From Cercis canadensis (lineage: Eukaryota; Streptophyta; Magnoliopsida; Fabales; Fabaceae): a DNA stretch of 64,000 nucleotides. Both the position numbers and the translations under genes were made by a program. Below are positions 33,631 through 45,300 of the stretch, one piece after another. The notes under the pieces are model-generated. The model made no database searches. It was not told where the DNA came from and was given only the letters and a program-made list of their open reading frames with translations. Every line of letters starts with the position of its first letter. Position 1 is the stretch's first letter. The DNA lies in the NCBI GenBank assembly GCA_003255065.1, contig QAOA01002493.1:42666-106665 (forward strand), written 5' to 3'.

Positions 33631-35150
33631 TGATGGGACTTTTTCCGGCAAGTATACCGGGTCGCACAAGTAATATAGTAGTGAGTAGAGTATCGTTCCC
33701 ACGAGGATTAAGGCTAACAATTACCAATTTCACCAATAAAGATTCTATTCGGAAGGATAAATGTTTTGGATTGAAGGCAGCCCTAGAATGAGCTGCTGCA
33801 ATTAACTAAATGACACTAAGTACAAAATTCCAACAATATCGTAACAATCTTTAAGAGACAATCTAAATGTGGGGTTTGTAATAAGAATGAGAAGGGTTAG
33901 GGGTTGATTTCATTCACTTGCAATTCGATTTCCTCTTAGACAAGGCAATCATCAGAATCAATACTGGACTACTTATTTCAGTTACAATTCCTTTGTTGTT
34001 GGTTCATTTCCTTAAAGTGATTGAACCCAATTCCTTGGTGATACAATCCTCCCTATACTAATTACTTGCCCAATTCCTTGATACAACCAATTAATTCAGG
34101 GGATTTGGTTCTAGGAAATTAATCTAATACCACCTAAACGAAGTTATCTATCCCTAGATTAACTCAATTTAGGACAGAATTTATAGAGCACATCCGGATC
34201 TTACTATTCCTAGTGTTGAAACGAATCTCTTAACCATTCAAATGGTAGCTAAGCATTCAAAGGCATTAAGAACAGTAAATTCTATTCAACAAAAGAAGTT
34301 GTACTAAAACAAGTTTATTCAATCTTGAAACTTCATTACAAATGAATTACATCAAACCCCTAACAATAAGAATTTAGCTACTCATACTTGAATTCAATAA
34401 AAATAAATCAGTATTCAACATGAGATGAAAAGAAGAGAAGAAAAAGAAACTCTATGACGATCCACTTCCGATTGCTGCCCCTTGCTCTCTAGTTCTTCTG
34501 TCCTTTTCTTCCCAAGTACGGCCTCCTCTTGCCATGCATCAGATTTCCCTTTTTATACTTGTGCAGGATTAGGTCATTTGGTCAAAAATAGCTCGAACAC
34601 GGCCCTGACACGGCCGTGTTCCTTTTCTGGTCCTGGGCGTGTCACTTAAGTTGCAAGTTCTGGTCATCGAACACGGGCTCTGACATGCCCGTGTTCCTTT
34701 CTGATCACGGCCGTGTCTCTCAGACATGACCCGTGCTCTTCTTTGGCCTGGGCGTGTCTTGACTTTGTAGCCTCTGCCTGTTCAACACGGCCCCTCACAC
34801 GGCCGTGTTCTCCTCTTTTCTTGACCGTGTTTGCCCTTAGACTGGGCCTTTGTTCTCTTGGACATTCTGCTTGATCAACACGGCCTTGGACACGGCCGTG
34901 TCTGTTCCTGTCTGAGGCCGTGTTTGTCCTTGAGCTTGAGCAGTGGCCTCTGGATGGTAGACACGGGGTACACACGGCCGTGTTACTGCCCGTGTCTAGC
35001 AGAAAACTTGGTAGAATGCTGCTGTCATTGCCATTTTCTCCATGAATTGTTGCCAAATTCTTCTCATTTCCAAATTACCCATCTTGGTACCTGTCAAAAC
35101 CAATTTATGGATTAAACACCATGTTTATAGAGAATTTGCTTGCAATGCAG
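33631..35150 (-). mobile_element. LTR of an Athila-like element inserted in the antisense gene, incomplete at an N
   Basis: The LTR 3' end (minus GGTATACTTGCCGG, about 33662-33649) starts at 33631 right after CTATG. The minus-strand promoter box AGTATAAAAAGGG is at about 34562-34550. The other LTR end is not reached: sequence stops at N 35151, roughly 100 bp short by comparison with 1239-2613. A GC-rich block (34590-34990) repeats the palindrome CACGGCCGTG. No internal coding region is present, so it is probably a solo LTR. The sequence after the N restarts upstream of the insertion site without the insertion. Confidence 0.8.
34590..34990. repeat. Array of CACGGCCGTG palindromes inside the LTR
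   Basis: At least four exact ACACGGCCGTGT or CACGGCCGTGT copies and several variants (CCGTGTTC, ACACGGGC) recur every 60-100 bp. The related LTR at 1239-2613 has a different GC-rich repeat (CCAGCGCC) at the same place. A chance open frame through it encodes repeats and is not taken as a gene. Confidence 0.8.
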
Positions 35151-35460
35151 NCTAGCATGGAACAAAAACAGGAAACCCTTGAGCTGACTCACAAAGCGGA
35201 TATTAAGGAAAGGGAGACCTGGTTTCGGATAGCTCATCATTTGGACTGAGCTCAACAATCAAAAACAAGGCTGAAAGCTCAGGCCGAAAAAGAAGATTGG
35301 GGAAAACTATGCCGTTGTCTACGAGAAGGGTTTTGACCTTGCAATAGAGCAGACAAAGTTATAGTTCCCCAATCTACGATCTACGATCGGATGATATGGA
35401 CTATTATAAGAAGGTTCGGGACGGCCAGCTGGTGGAGGTGATCAACGATGATGCTGAGCT

Positions 35461-35520
35461 TCAGGTGGAAAAATCTTTTGTGGGGGGGGGGGGGGGGGGN
35501 AATCTTTTGGGGGGGGGGGG
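35461..35520. repeat. Paired G runs around an N
   Basis: Two G runs of 12-18 bases, each preceded by AATCTTTTG, flank N at 35500. The duplication of AATCTTTTG suggests an unmerged contig overlap at a hard-to-read G tract. Confidence 0.85.
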
Positions 35521-36019
35521 GGACTTCGACTCGGCCTTAAATAGCGAGGTCGTGGAAATTCCGCGGACTGAAAGGGACTCGGTTGATTTGTAACTTGTAC
35601 ATTTTTAGAATGAATGAAATACATTGTTATTCAGTTTTAAGATTTGTTTTATTATGCTCAAATTTTTAAAGTAATTATATTTACACGCTTATTGACCTGG
35701 CCTCCCCAAAATGGTCTTTGAAAGAGTAGTTAGGATTGGTCGAATTTATAAATGTTAAGATTTTAAGGTCAGAATATTAATCTTTTTTTCAAACTCAACT
35801 TTCAATCTTAGGCTTGGTAATCCTCAAGTTCAAAACTGGTAATATTAGAGTGCAATAATGCTTAATTCACACTCGGTAAAACTTAGTAATTCCAAGCATG
35901 ATAGTTCTTAAGTAAAACTTGGAAGTGTTGACGTCAGGCTTGGTAACTTAATTTTAAGCACGACTTTGCCTTCATGGCCAAAGTTTTAAATGTAAGCCAA
36001 CTTAGTAATTTACTTAGAG

Positions 36020-36330
36020 GACATTGGTCCTTTTGACTTTTGTACTCGCAGTGGAGGTTACAAACAAAGTTCAGCTCGGTAATTCACCAGCTTAAAAGAC
36101 ATTGGTCCTTTGAGTTTGTACTCGCAGTGGAGGTTATAAACATATGTCAACTCGGTAATTCACCGGCTTAGTAGACATTGGTCCTTTTTGCGTTTCTACT
36201 CGCAATGGAGGTTACAAACATAGGTCAGCTTGGTAATTCACCAACTTAGTATACATTGTTCCTTTTTGCGTTTGTACTCGCAGTGAAGGTTACAAACATA
36301 AGTCACCTCGGTGATTTCAATTCAGTAATG
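36020..36330 (-). repeat. 77-bp tandem repeats in the Tat element 3' UTR
   Basis: Four units start at 36020, 36098, 36174 and 36252 with GACATTGGTCC (the last diverged). Each contains TACTCGCAGTGGAGGTTA and TCGGTAATTCACC. They lie between integrase and the antisense gene. Upstream (35800-36000) more degenerate CTTGGTAAT copies are visible. Confidence 0.85.
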
Positions 36331-36369
36331 CATTACTCTTAATAGATTTTGAGGTTAGTTATATTCCAG

Positions 36370-37490
36370 TTTCTAGCGACCTGGAGACCTTCCATGGTTA
36401 CAAGTTTGTAGGCCCCATTTCCTAGGACTTCCTGTACTTAGTATGGACCTTCCCAATTCAGGGCAAGCTTGCCTTCGTTGAGGTGTTTTCTGGTGATGTC
36501 AGCCTTGCGGAGAACTAGATCACCTAGTCGGAACTCTCAAGCCTGACTTAAGCGTTGTAATATCTTGTGACTCTCTACTTGTATGCTAACATCGTGAGTT
36601 TGGCCTTTTCTCTTTCTTCATCCAGCAGTTCTAAACTTGTATTCATTACTTCTTGGTTCTGCTCAACACTGAAGTGTTCTCTTCTCCAACTTCGTTCTCC
36701 GACTTCTACCGATATCATTGCTTCAGCTCCATAGGTAAGTTTATAAGGCGATTCCCTTGTGAAGGTCTGGGGAGTTGTTCGATAAGACCATAGTACCTAA
36801 GGGAGTTCTTCAGTCCATCTGTCTTTAGTGCGATCTAACCTCTTTTTCAGCCCTTCGAGGATTATTCGGTTTGCCGCTTTGACCTGTTCATTTGCCTATG
36901 GATGCTCGACCGAGGTGAAGTTCAACCTGATCTGTAGGTCGACATAAAACGTTTGAAACCTTGTATTTGTGAACTGGGTTCTGTTGTTTGTTATTATCGT
37001 ATGTGAGATTTTGAACTTGCAAATTATGAAGGTTTGAACAAATTTCTTAGCATTTTTTGCTGTGATGGTGGCCAATGGTTCGGCCTCAATCCATTTAAAA
37101 AAATAGTCAATGAAAACAATTAGAAATTTCTTTTGCTTGACTGCTATGAGGAAGGGACCTAGAAGGTCCAAACCCCATTTGTAGAATGACCAAGGTTCAA
37201 TCGTAGTATGAAGGTCGGAGGATGGCGTCAAGTGAATATGGGCAAATTTTTGGCATTTGTCACACTTTTTCACAAGGTCAGAAGTGTCAACTCGCAAAAG
37301 TTGGCCAGTAGTCACTAGATCGAAAAGCCTTGGCTGCCAAAGAGCGTGCTCCTATATGGTGGCAACAAATGCCTAAGTGGATCTTCTTCAAAACGTAGAG
37401 AGATTGCTCAAGGGGTAGACATTTTAGAAGTGTGGTGTAGTATCCGAATTTATAGATTACGTTGCCCTCAAGACAGTAGTTGCAAACCAT
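36370..37490 (-). pseudogene. Tat integrase, degenerate
   Basis: The zinc-binding part reads HIGARSLAAKAFRSSDYWPT and CDKCQKFAHIH. The core has GLDLLGPFLIAVKQKKFLIV with the first catalytic Asp, then HTIITNNRTQF where the usual Asp of the DNGTQF motif is Asn. VEHPQ-like sequence continues to about 36890, and the C-terminal part to about 36370 is readable in other frames. Frame breaks near 37315 and 36896 and the altered catalytic residue make it inactive. Confidence 0.78.
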
Positions 37491-38110
37491 TTGTTGAAGT
37501 TTCCGAGCTGAAACTTTCTCCTTTGGTAGTTTCTCCTATTTTGAGATAGCGTATGATTGGGGTAGTCCAGGATGGGGTTTCTTCATCAATGCCGAACATT
37601 TCACTATGTTCAATGCTCAGACTGAGGAGCATTTCTTGAATCACTGTTTGATCATTGTCGGGCTTCTTGTTGCTGGCAAGCTTTGAGAGAATGTCAGCTC
37701 GGGTATTTTCAGTTTGCGAGATATGATGTATTTCAAATTCCTTGAGGCTAGATATTAAGAATCTGGCTTTGTCCAAATACCTAGCCATTTGAGAGTTTTT
37801 TTGCTTAATATTCACCCTTTATTTGGTTGGTTACTAGCTGCAAGTCGGTCAGGACCCTGAAGGTTTCGGCTCCAAGCTCTAAGGCTAAACGTAGGCCAGA
37901 GATTAGAGCCTCATACTCTGCTTGATTATTGGAGACTGGAAATTCGAAACATAGAGATTGTTTGATGATTATTCCTTCTGATCCTTCTACGATTATTCTT
38001 GCCCCACCTCCTTTGAGATTGGAGGATCCGTCAATAGACAGAGTCCATTTGAGGTGTTCCTCTGATTAGGGTCCTTCAGGTTGGGTGAGCTCGACCATGA
38101 AATCTGCGAG
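37468..38110 (-). pseudogene. Second, archaeal-type RNase H of the Tat element
   Basis: Minus-strand 38060-37830 reads WTLSIDGSSNLKGGGARIIV, NNQAEYEALISGLRLA and GAETFRVLTDLQLV. It is followed by YLDKARFLISSLKEFEIHHI and RADILSKLAS. This duplicate RNase H between the first RNase H and integrase is a hallmark of Tat elements. It is interrupted by at least one stop (about 37818). Confidence 0.75.
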
Positions 38111-38129
38111 AGCTTGGGCTTTAATTGCT

Positions 38130-41100
38130 CCCCTTGGCTAGTATGAAAAGGTATGCTCGAAGAGTTCTATAGACCATCCAAGCATTCGCCCTACTAGGTC
38201 GGGCTTTTAGAGGACTTTCAGTATGGGTTGGTCAGTTCAGACAGTTATTAGATGGTTCTAAAAGTACAATCTTAGATGGCGGGCCGAGAGGAGAAAGGTG
38301 TAGGCCAACTTTTCTATTTTGTGGTATTTAAGTTTTGAGGCTTAAAGGGCATGACTGGTGTACTATATGTGGAACTGAAGTTTATTCTCTTTGTGGACTA
38401 GGCCCGAGCTAACGTCCTGGTTGCTGCTGGCTAGGTATATAAACAAAGTTTCACCTTACTTTGGTTTAAAGAGAATGGGCGGTGAGTGATGAACACACTT
38501 TTTATACAATAGTTATTCCTCATACTTAGTCTTTTAAACCTCTTTTGGGCTGAATTGCATAGACTTAGACCTCATTCCATGACTTTGGATCCATTTATGC
38601 TTAATTGCAATTTCCAGCAATACTGGGCATTATATGCTGTCTCTGTGTTTCAGGCATATCTTGAGTTATGGATGTCTAAAAATTCCGAGTCATACCTTGT
38701 TGGAAAGCTGAGAGAATTGTCTACAACTTTCTTTCAGGGCTCCAAAGCTAATTCGGACGTTCAGAAGGTCATATGCAGCCTGGAAGCCAGAGAAGATATG
38801 CTGTCGCAGGATCCTGACCTACATGCAGTATTTGGGTCATAACTTGAGTTGTAAATGTCATATGGACCTGAAACTGGTACCATTGGAAAGCTAACAGACA
38901 GAGCTTCAATTGATATGAAGACCGGTTCACCATATTTTATGTGGAAGATGGTCTTATTTGCTGTGCAAGTTAGCTGACGGTTCCAGACACCTTCTGCCAC
39001 TTAAATGGGCCTAACTTCCTCATGACAAGTCCAAATGGGCCCAAACCAAAGCCCAATTGAAGCTAAGGCCCATGGGAACAAGTGTGCCCTAAGGGCAATT
39101 TGGGTGTGCATGTAAAATTGGAGGTCTATATCAGCAAGAGGGGGGCAGCCGAAATTCATAATCAAGTTTTAGATATTTTTAGACAGCTTTCTAGCCTTCC
39201 TTAGCTCTTAAGTTTTCTCTTAGATATTTTGTAAGAACTCAGCTCTTCTTGTTCATGGAGGGCTAATTCATCAAATCAATCCAGGTTTTGGCTGTTCTGA
39301 TTATTGGTTTTGAGATTATGTGTTGTTGTTATTCATTCAATGATTAATCTGTTTCTTGCTTCCTCTGGACTATTCTGTTTGGATTGTTAAAATTCGAATT
39401 TGGATCTTCATGTGTGATTGCTTAATTGCATGTGATAAAAGAGGATTGTATGGTTGATTAATGTTTCTGAGCTTTTGGATGGATTAATCACCTTGGCTGG
39501 ATCATGGACTTAGGTAAAACTAGACTTGAATGTTTGCTTAATTCATTTGGTCTTAGTTAAAACCGAATTCTGGTTGCTTAACCAGTGGAATCCATAGAAC
39601 ATTGAGAGGCTTCTTGATATGTTTTAAAGGCCAAGAACATGGTTAATAATTGAATGGATCATTAGAAATCAAGGATGAACTTAAATCAGAATTAGTAAAG
39701 ACTTGGATTGGTTGCTTTCTCTTAAAACTCTACCACTGATAATTAATTTTCGTTAATCACATAAACCAACAAAACCCCCCTATTTACATGCTTCTTAATA
39801 TGATTCACTAAATAGAACAATCCTTAGGTTCGACTTAGGGCTACCCCTTGCTGCAAAAAGCTAGGTAACCGACCTTAAACATTAACTAATTTGAGGAGCC
39901 TCGGCAGCTCATCAGTGAGGTCAAGAATTGCTTTAACTGATCAAAAGCTTGTTAGCATTCTGTGGTCCATTAGAAATCCTTGATCTTTTTAAGGGTTTTG
40001 AAAAAGGCAAGAGCTTCGTCTACTGACCTAGACATGAACCCAGAGAGGGCTGCAATCCTCCCAACTAATCTCTGAACCTCTTTTATGGTTCTTGGTAGTT
40101 CTATATTGATGATGACTTGGACATTTTTCCGGGTTGGCCTCAATGCCGTAGTGGGTTAACTTGAAACTGAGGAACTTTTTGGCCTCCACCCCAAATGCAC
40201 ACTTGGAGGGGTTCAATCTCATGCTATATTTTCAGAGCTCGGTGAATATTTCTTCTAAATCAGTGAGATGCTCTAGATCAGAGTGCGATTTGACTAGCAT
40301 GTCATCAACGTATACTTTGACGTTTCTGTCGAATTGATTTTGCAGGACCTTATCGACTAATCATTGGTATGTTGCTCCAACATTCTTTAGGCTGAACGAC
40401 ATCACTTTGTAGCAATAAATTGTTTTTTCAATAATGAAAGTTGTTTTCTCCTTGTCATTGGGGTGCATTTTGATCTGGTTGTACCCCGACTACATGTTCA
40501 TGAAGCTCAAAAGCTTATACCCAGATGCTATGTCCATGAGTTTGTCTATGCTCGAGAAGGGATATGGATCTTTAGGGAAAACTTTATTAAGGTTGCAGAA
40601 ATCCACACACATCCGCCACTTTCCATTTGCTTTCTTTACTATGACTACATTAGATAGCCAATTCGCATATGAAAATTATCTTATGAAGTCGGTATTGAGC
40701 AGCTTTTGCACCTCCTCTTGGATCGTTGTTTGCTTCTCAAGGCCGACTATTCTTTTCTTCTTAGAAATTGGCTTGGCACCTATGTTCACAACAAGTTTAT
40801 GGCAAATAAAATTTGGGTCAATACCTAGCAAATATGATGTTGTCCATGCGAACAAGTCGGCATTGGCTGCTACGAGGTCGCTAACCTTTTTTGAGATTCT
40901 TTGGTGGGATACTTGATCCTACTTAGATTGCCTGATCATTGATTTTGCCAATTTGAAAGGTTATGAGTTCGCCCTTTGGCTTAGATCAATTGTCAACCTT
41001 TTGTTTTCTATTGTCAAGCTCCTGAATAGGGATTTGGTTACTCATGATGGTCTGGCTTAGGTTGTTATGCCTTGAAGGTTTGGAGCAGTCGATTGCCAAG

Positions 41101-41217
41101 CTTACGTTGTAACATGTTCTTCCCAAGAGCTGGTCCCCTCTAGCCTGTCCGACTGTCCCTGACATTATCAGGAATTTGAGCAAGAGGTGTTTCGTGGAGA
41201 CTATAGCATCAATCTGG
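38130..41217 (-). pseudogene. Tat reverse transcriptase and first RNase H, split by a solo LTR
   Basis: Minus-strand motifs include VYVDDMLVKSHSDLEHLTDL (about 40317-40260), MRLNPSKCAFGVEAKKFLSF (40222 downward), and the RNase H start (AFDQL, then KVG-TLFIYLA) that crosses the insertion at 38487-39914. Upstream (41200-40600) contains the RT thumb and fingers in several frames. No frame is longer than about 160 codons. Confidence 0.75.
38487..39914. mobile_element. Solo LTR (1428 bp) inside Tat RNase H, target duplication GTGAG
   Basis: TGATGAACACAC...GGCAGCTCATCA forms a TG...CA unit flanked by GTGAG on both sides (38482-38486 and 39915-39919). Removing it reconnects the RNase H reading. Only one LTR and no internal region is present, so unequal recombination between LTRs probably deleted the rest. 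TCGACTTAGGGCTACCCC near its 3' end is a gypsy-type LTR feature. ORFs inside have no family similarity. Confidence 0.92.
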
Positions 41218-41627
41218 TTAAGAGAAGGTCGGCCAAGAATTGCATTGTATGCTGATGGACAAAAAAATGACCAAGAACCTAACCTCAACGCTGGCTAAGT
41301 CAGGGAACTCTCCAATAGTGGCTCGGAGAGTAATCGTTCCCTTTACTTCAACATGAATTCCTGAGAAACCGACTAGAGTCCCGAGGTAATGCTTGAGGTT
41401 AGATGTTGGGATGCCTAATTGGTCGAAAGCATGATAGAAAATGATGTCTACCGAGCTTCCTTGGTCAATCAAGACCTTACAGACCTCATAATTTGCTATA
41501 AAGCAAGATATGGCCATAAGGTCATCGTGCTCCTGGTCAATGGCTCTTGCGAATAAGTGCAGTAGTATGGAAGACTTCTTTCTTATGCCCTTCTGCAGCT
41601 TGTTTGTGTCTTTTTCGAGAGGACCTA
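41218..41627 (-). pseudogene. Tat protease region
   Basis: Minus-strand 41627-41218 is an open stretch with KVLIDQGSSVDIIFYHAFDQ, the Tat-type aspartic protease active site (DQGSS), then GTLVGFSG. It abuts the CRM insertion. Its upstream half lies beyond the insertion or is lost. Confidence 0.78.
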
Positions 41628-42301
41628 TGATGCATTTGCGTACCCGAAGGATCGAAACGGAGTGTCTGGATACCAAACTATGGGATGACCTTGGTTATCG
41701 CAATAGGGTGAACCCTTAGCAAGGAAGGATCCTTGGTAAGTTCAAGTTCAAGTTCTTTGCCCAAGAACAACAGGGAAGCTCTCAATCCAGAGAAACTCAA
41801 TAATTTAGAAATTGAATACTATTAATCTCCAAAACTGTTTTGCAAAGGCATACATGAACTCCTTATATAGGCAATTCGGCTAGGAGGCTACAAGTTATGA
41901 TGGATCCTCTAAGAATGTTAATAAAACCCTAATACCCAGTTTGGCCCATAGACATAAAGGCCCAAAATATTAAAAACGAATTTAAAACTAATTAAACGTT
42001 TTGGCCCATAAACATAAAGGCCCAAAAATAAAACTAATTAAATTAAACATTATTTTTGGCCTGCTCCAAACTTGGGCTCCAAGCTGGCCCATGTGCACCT
42101 TTTACAAGAGACAGATAAGTGATCTATCTCAACTTTGAACTTGGCCTAACTGCTCTTTCCTTAGTTTGCAGCTCTTGGACTAGGCTCAACAGCGCCTCTC
42201 TCACTCGCTTACCTCTGTTTCTAGTCATCGGGCCTCCAACTCCAAGCAAGGGATCATGAACACTTCTAGGGTTAGGGCATGTAGCAAACTGATTCGCATC
42301 A
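41628..42301 (-). repeat. 3' LTR of the CRM element (674 bp)
   Basis: TGATGCATTTGCG...GATTCGCATCA matches 47814-48484. The minus-strand TATA box CCTATATAAGGAG lies at about 41877-41865. The polyprotein C-terminus (stop at 42124) is encoded inside it. Confidence 0.93.
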
Positions 42302-45300
42302 TTCCCTCCCTCCTTAGAAGGATTCGTCCTCAAATTTGAATCGTCACCTACATCAAACAAGGTTAAGTCAGCAACATTAAAAGTAGCACTAACATCGCCA
42401 TACTCACCAGGAAAATTAATTTTGTAGGCATTGTCATTAATCCGCTCAAGGACCTCAAACGGCCCATCTCCTCGAGGGTGCAACTTTGATTTCCGTTGGG
42501 TAGGAAACCGTCCCTTCCTAAGGTGTACCCAAACCCAATCACCTGGTTCGAATATAACCCTAGTTCGTCCCTTGTTAGCTTGCCTAGAATACTGCTAATT
42601 CTTCTTCTCAATATTAGCCCGAACCTTGTAATGCAAGTCTCTAACAAAATCTGCCTTGTGCTTACCATCAAGATTAGCAAACTCATTAGTAGGCAAAGGT
42701 AAAATATCCAAGGGAGTTAAAGGATTAAATCCATAAACAATCTCAAAAGGGGAATAAGAAGTAGTAGAGTGTACAGTGCGATTATAAGCAAACTCAACAT
42801 GCGGCAAAGATTGTTCCCAACGCTTAAGATTCTTTTGCATAATAGCACGCAATATAGTAGCAAGTGTTCTATTAACAACCTCAGTTTGCCCATCTGTCTG
42901 AGGATGTGCAACCGTAGAAAAAAGAAGCTTAGTCCCCAATCGACCCCATAGGGTTCGCCAAAAGTGACTTAGGAACTTCACATCTCTATCACTCACTATT
43001 GTTCTAGGTAAACCATGCAAGCGCACTATTTCTTTAAAGAACAAGTCAGCGATGTGTGTTGCATCATTAGTTTTAGCACAAGCAATAAAGTGAGCCATCT
43101 TGCTAAACCTATCAACAACCACAAAGATACTATCATTCCCACTTGGTGACCTTGGCAGCCCTGGCACAAATTCCATAGAAATATCAATCTAAGGTTGACT
43201 AGGTATAGGCAATGGTGTATAAAGTCCATGTGGCATAACTTTGGACTTGGCCTGTTTACAAGTAATACACTTGTCACAAATAGAAAGCACATCATGTTTC
43301 ATGTGAGGCCAATAAAAATGTTCATGTAAAATATCCAAAGTCTTTTTAACACCAAAGTGCGCCATTAGGCCACCACCATGCGTCTCTCTAACAAGCAAAT
43401 CACGTATAGAACATGCAGGCACACATAATTTATCTTTCTTAAACAAGTACCCATCATGCCTATAATAATCACCACTAGCATACTTAGCACAAGCAATCCA
43501 TAGTTGACCGAAATCAGAATCAGATTCATACAAGTCTTTGATAAGCTCAAAACCTAATAGCTTAGCATGCAAAGAAGTAATTAAAGTATACCTTCTAGAC
43601 AAGGCATCAGCAACGACATTCTCCTTCCCAGCTTTATATTTAATAACATAGGGGAACGTCTCAATGAACTCTAACCATTTGGCATGTCTCTTATTTAACT
43701 TACCTTGGGATTTCAAATACTTCAAGCTCTCATGATCCGAATGAATGATGAATTCCCGAGGCCATAGATAGTGCTGCCACGTTTGGAGAGTCCTCACTAG
43801 AGCATAAAGCTCTTTGTCATAAGTGGGATAATTTAATGCTGCCCCATTAAGCTTCTCACTGAAATATGCAATAGGCTTGGAATCCTGCATCAAAACAGCC
43901 CCTATTCCAATACCTGAAGCATCACATTCAATCTCAAAAGCTCTGTCAAAGTTAGGCAAACATAAAAGAGGAGCACTAGTTAAAGTTTCCTTTAAAGTGG
44001 TAAATGCCCTCTCTTGTTCCTCGCCCCACTTAAAACTCACATTTTTCTTAACTAGTTCATTTAGGGGTGCGGCTATGGTGCTGAAATTCTTTACAAACCG
44101 CCTATAAAAACTAGCTAAGCCATGGAAAGATCTTACCTCATTCGCATTCTTAGGTGTAGGCCAATCTCGGATTGCCTTAACCTTCTCCTCATCCATGCTA
44201 ATACCCTTAGAACTTACAACAAACCCAAGAAATATAACAGAATCGGAACAAAATGCACACTTCTTAAAATTAGCATACAATTTATGTTCTCTCAAAGCAA
44301 TAAAGACATCATGCAAGTGTGACACATGATCATCTAGGGTTTTGCTATAAACTAGGATATCATCAAAATAAACCACCACAAATTTTCCAATAAAGGCACG
44401 CAAAACATGGTTCATTAGTCTCATGAAAGTGCTAGGTGCATTAGTTAAACCGAAAGGCATTACTAACCACTCATACAAACCATATTTTGTTTTAAATGCA
44501 GTTTTCCACTCATCTCCTTCTTTCATGCGAATTTGGTAGTATCCATTCTTTAAATCTATCTTAGAAAAGACACTAGAACCATACAACTCATCAAGCATGT
44601 CATCTAATCTAGGGATAGGATGTCTATACTTAACCGTGATTTGGTTGATGGCTCGGCAATCCACACACATGCGCCATGTCCCGTCTTTCTTTGGCACCAA
44701 GATAACTGGAACTGAACATGGGCTTAGACTTTCTTTCACGAATCCCTTTTGTACGAGCTCATCTACTTGCCTTTGAATTTCCTTTGTCTCGTCAGGATTA
44801 GCTCGGTAGGCTGGTTTATTAGGGATAGTCGATCCAGGAACAAAGTCAATCTGGTGCTCTATGCCCCTCAAGGGAGGCAAACCATGTGGTATCTCTTCAG
44901 GGAAAATATCAGTAAATTCCTGCATCAAAGAAACAACCACACTAGGCAAAGAAGGGTTAAGAGAGTTAGTAAAATAAACATCCTTGTACATAAGTACAAG
45001 AAGGGTTGGCTTAGACAATAGAACACTCTTGACCTCACTTTTTTGTGCAAAAGCACTCACTTTTTGTCTTCTCTCACTCTTTTTGTCCGTACTTTTTTCT
45101 TTTTCTCTCTCAGCCTCTTTTTCTTTGGCTGCTTTTTCTTCTCTCTCTTTACATTCTTTTGTAATCTTTGCTTGATCCGCATATGCAAGAGCAGGTTTTA
45201 AAGGTTTCAACAAAGTGGCCTTGTCATTCTTGTAGACGGTGTAAGTGTTGTTGTATCCGTCATACTTCACTCGCCTATCAAACTGCCATGGTCGTCCCAA

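Larger units (their letters stand above)
31945..35593 (+). pseudogene. Extra antisense gene of the Tat element (PMD/Transposase_28-like), broken
   Basis: On the strand opposite gag-pol, a serine-rich start (MSSSSEASSSSWKFSSGS, 31945) is followed by ELPLMGFEIEFFRTVNAALH (about 32235-32300) and KGWKDQFLHVTVPTW, FPLRWNQYV (32466-32800). A charged C-terminal part follows (32808-33600) with a long heptad-like EALRKAEAEILWLQIENEEL segment. The end reads FDLAIEQTKL, MDYYKKVRDGQLVEVI and DSALNSEVVEIPRTERDSVDL before the stop at 35591. The pattern resembles the plant 'putative gypsy type transposon' family. Two introns are plausible (about 32340-32410 and 32750-32818). Stops at 32047, 33309 and 33351 and a frameshift near 32215 break it. 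An LTR insertion with an N interrupts it at 33631. Its role is unknown. Confidence 0.7.

Noticed and set aside
34664..35056. 130-codon minus-strand frame with HGRVRGRV-like repeats
   Set aside because: It is read through the palindromic GC array of an LTR; the repeat DNA creates the pattern.
36020..36330. CRISPR-like array (77-bp units)
   Set aside because: Whole units repeat without unique spacers, and the context is a plant retrotransposon.
38555..38842. 95-codon + strand frame
   Set aside because: It lies inside a solo LTR bounded by target duplications and has no family similarity.
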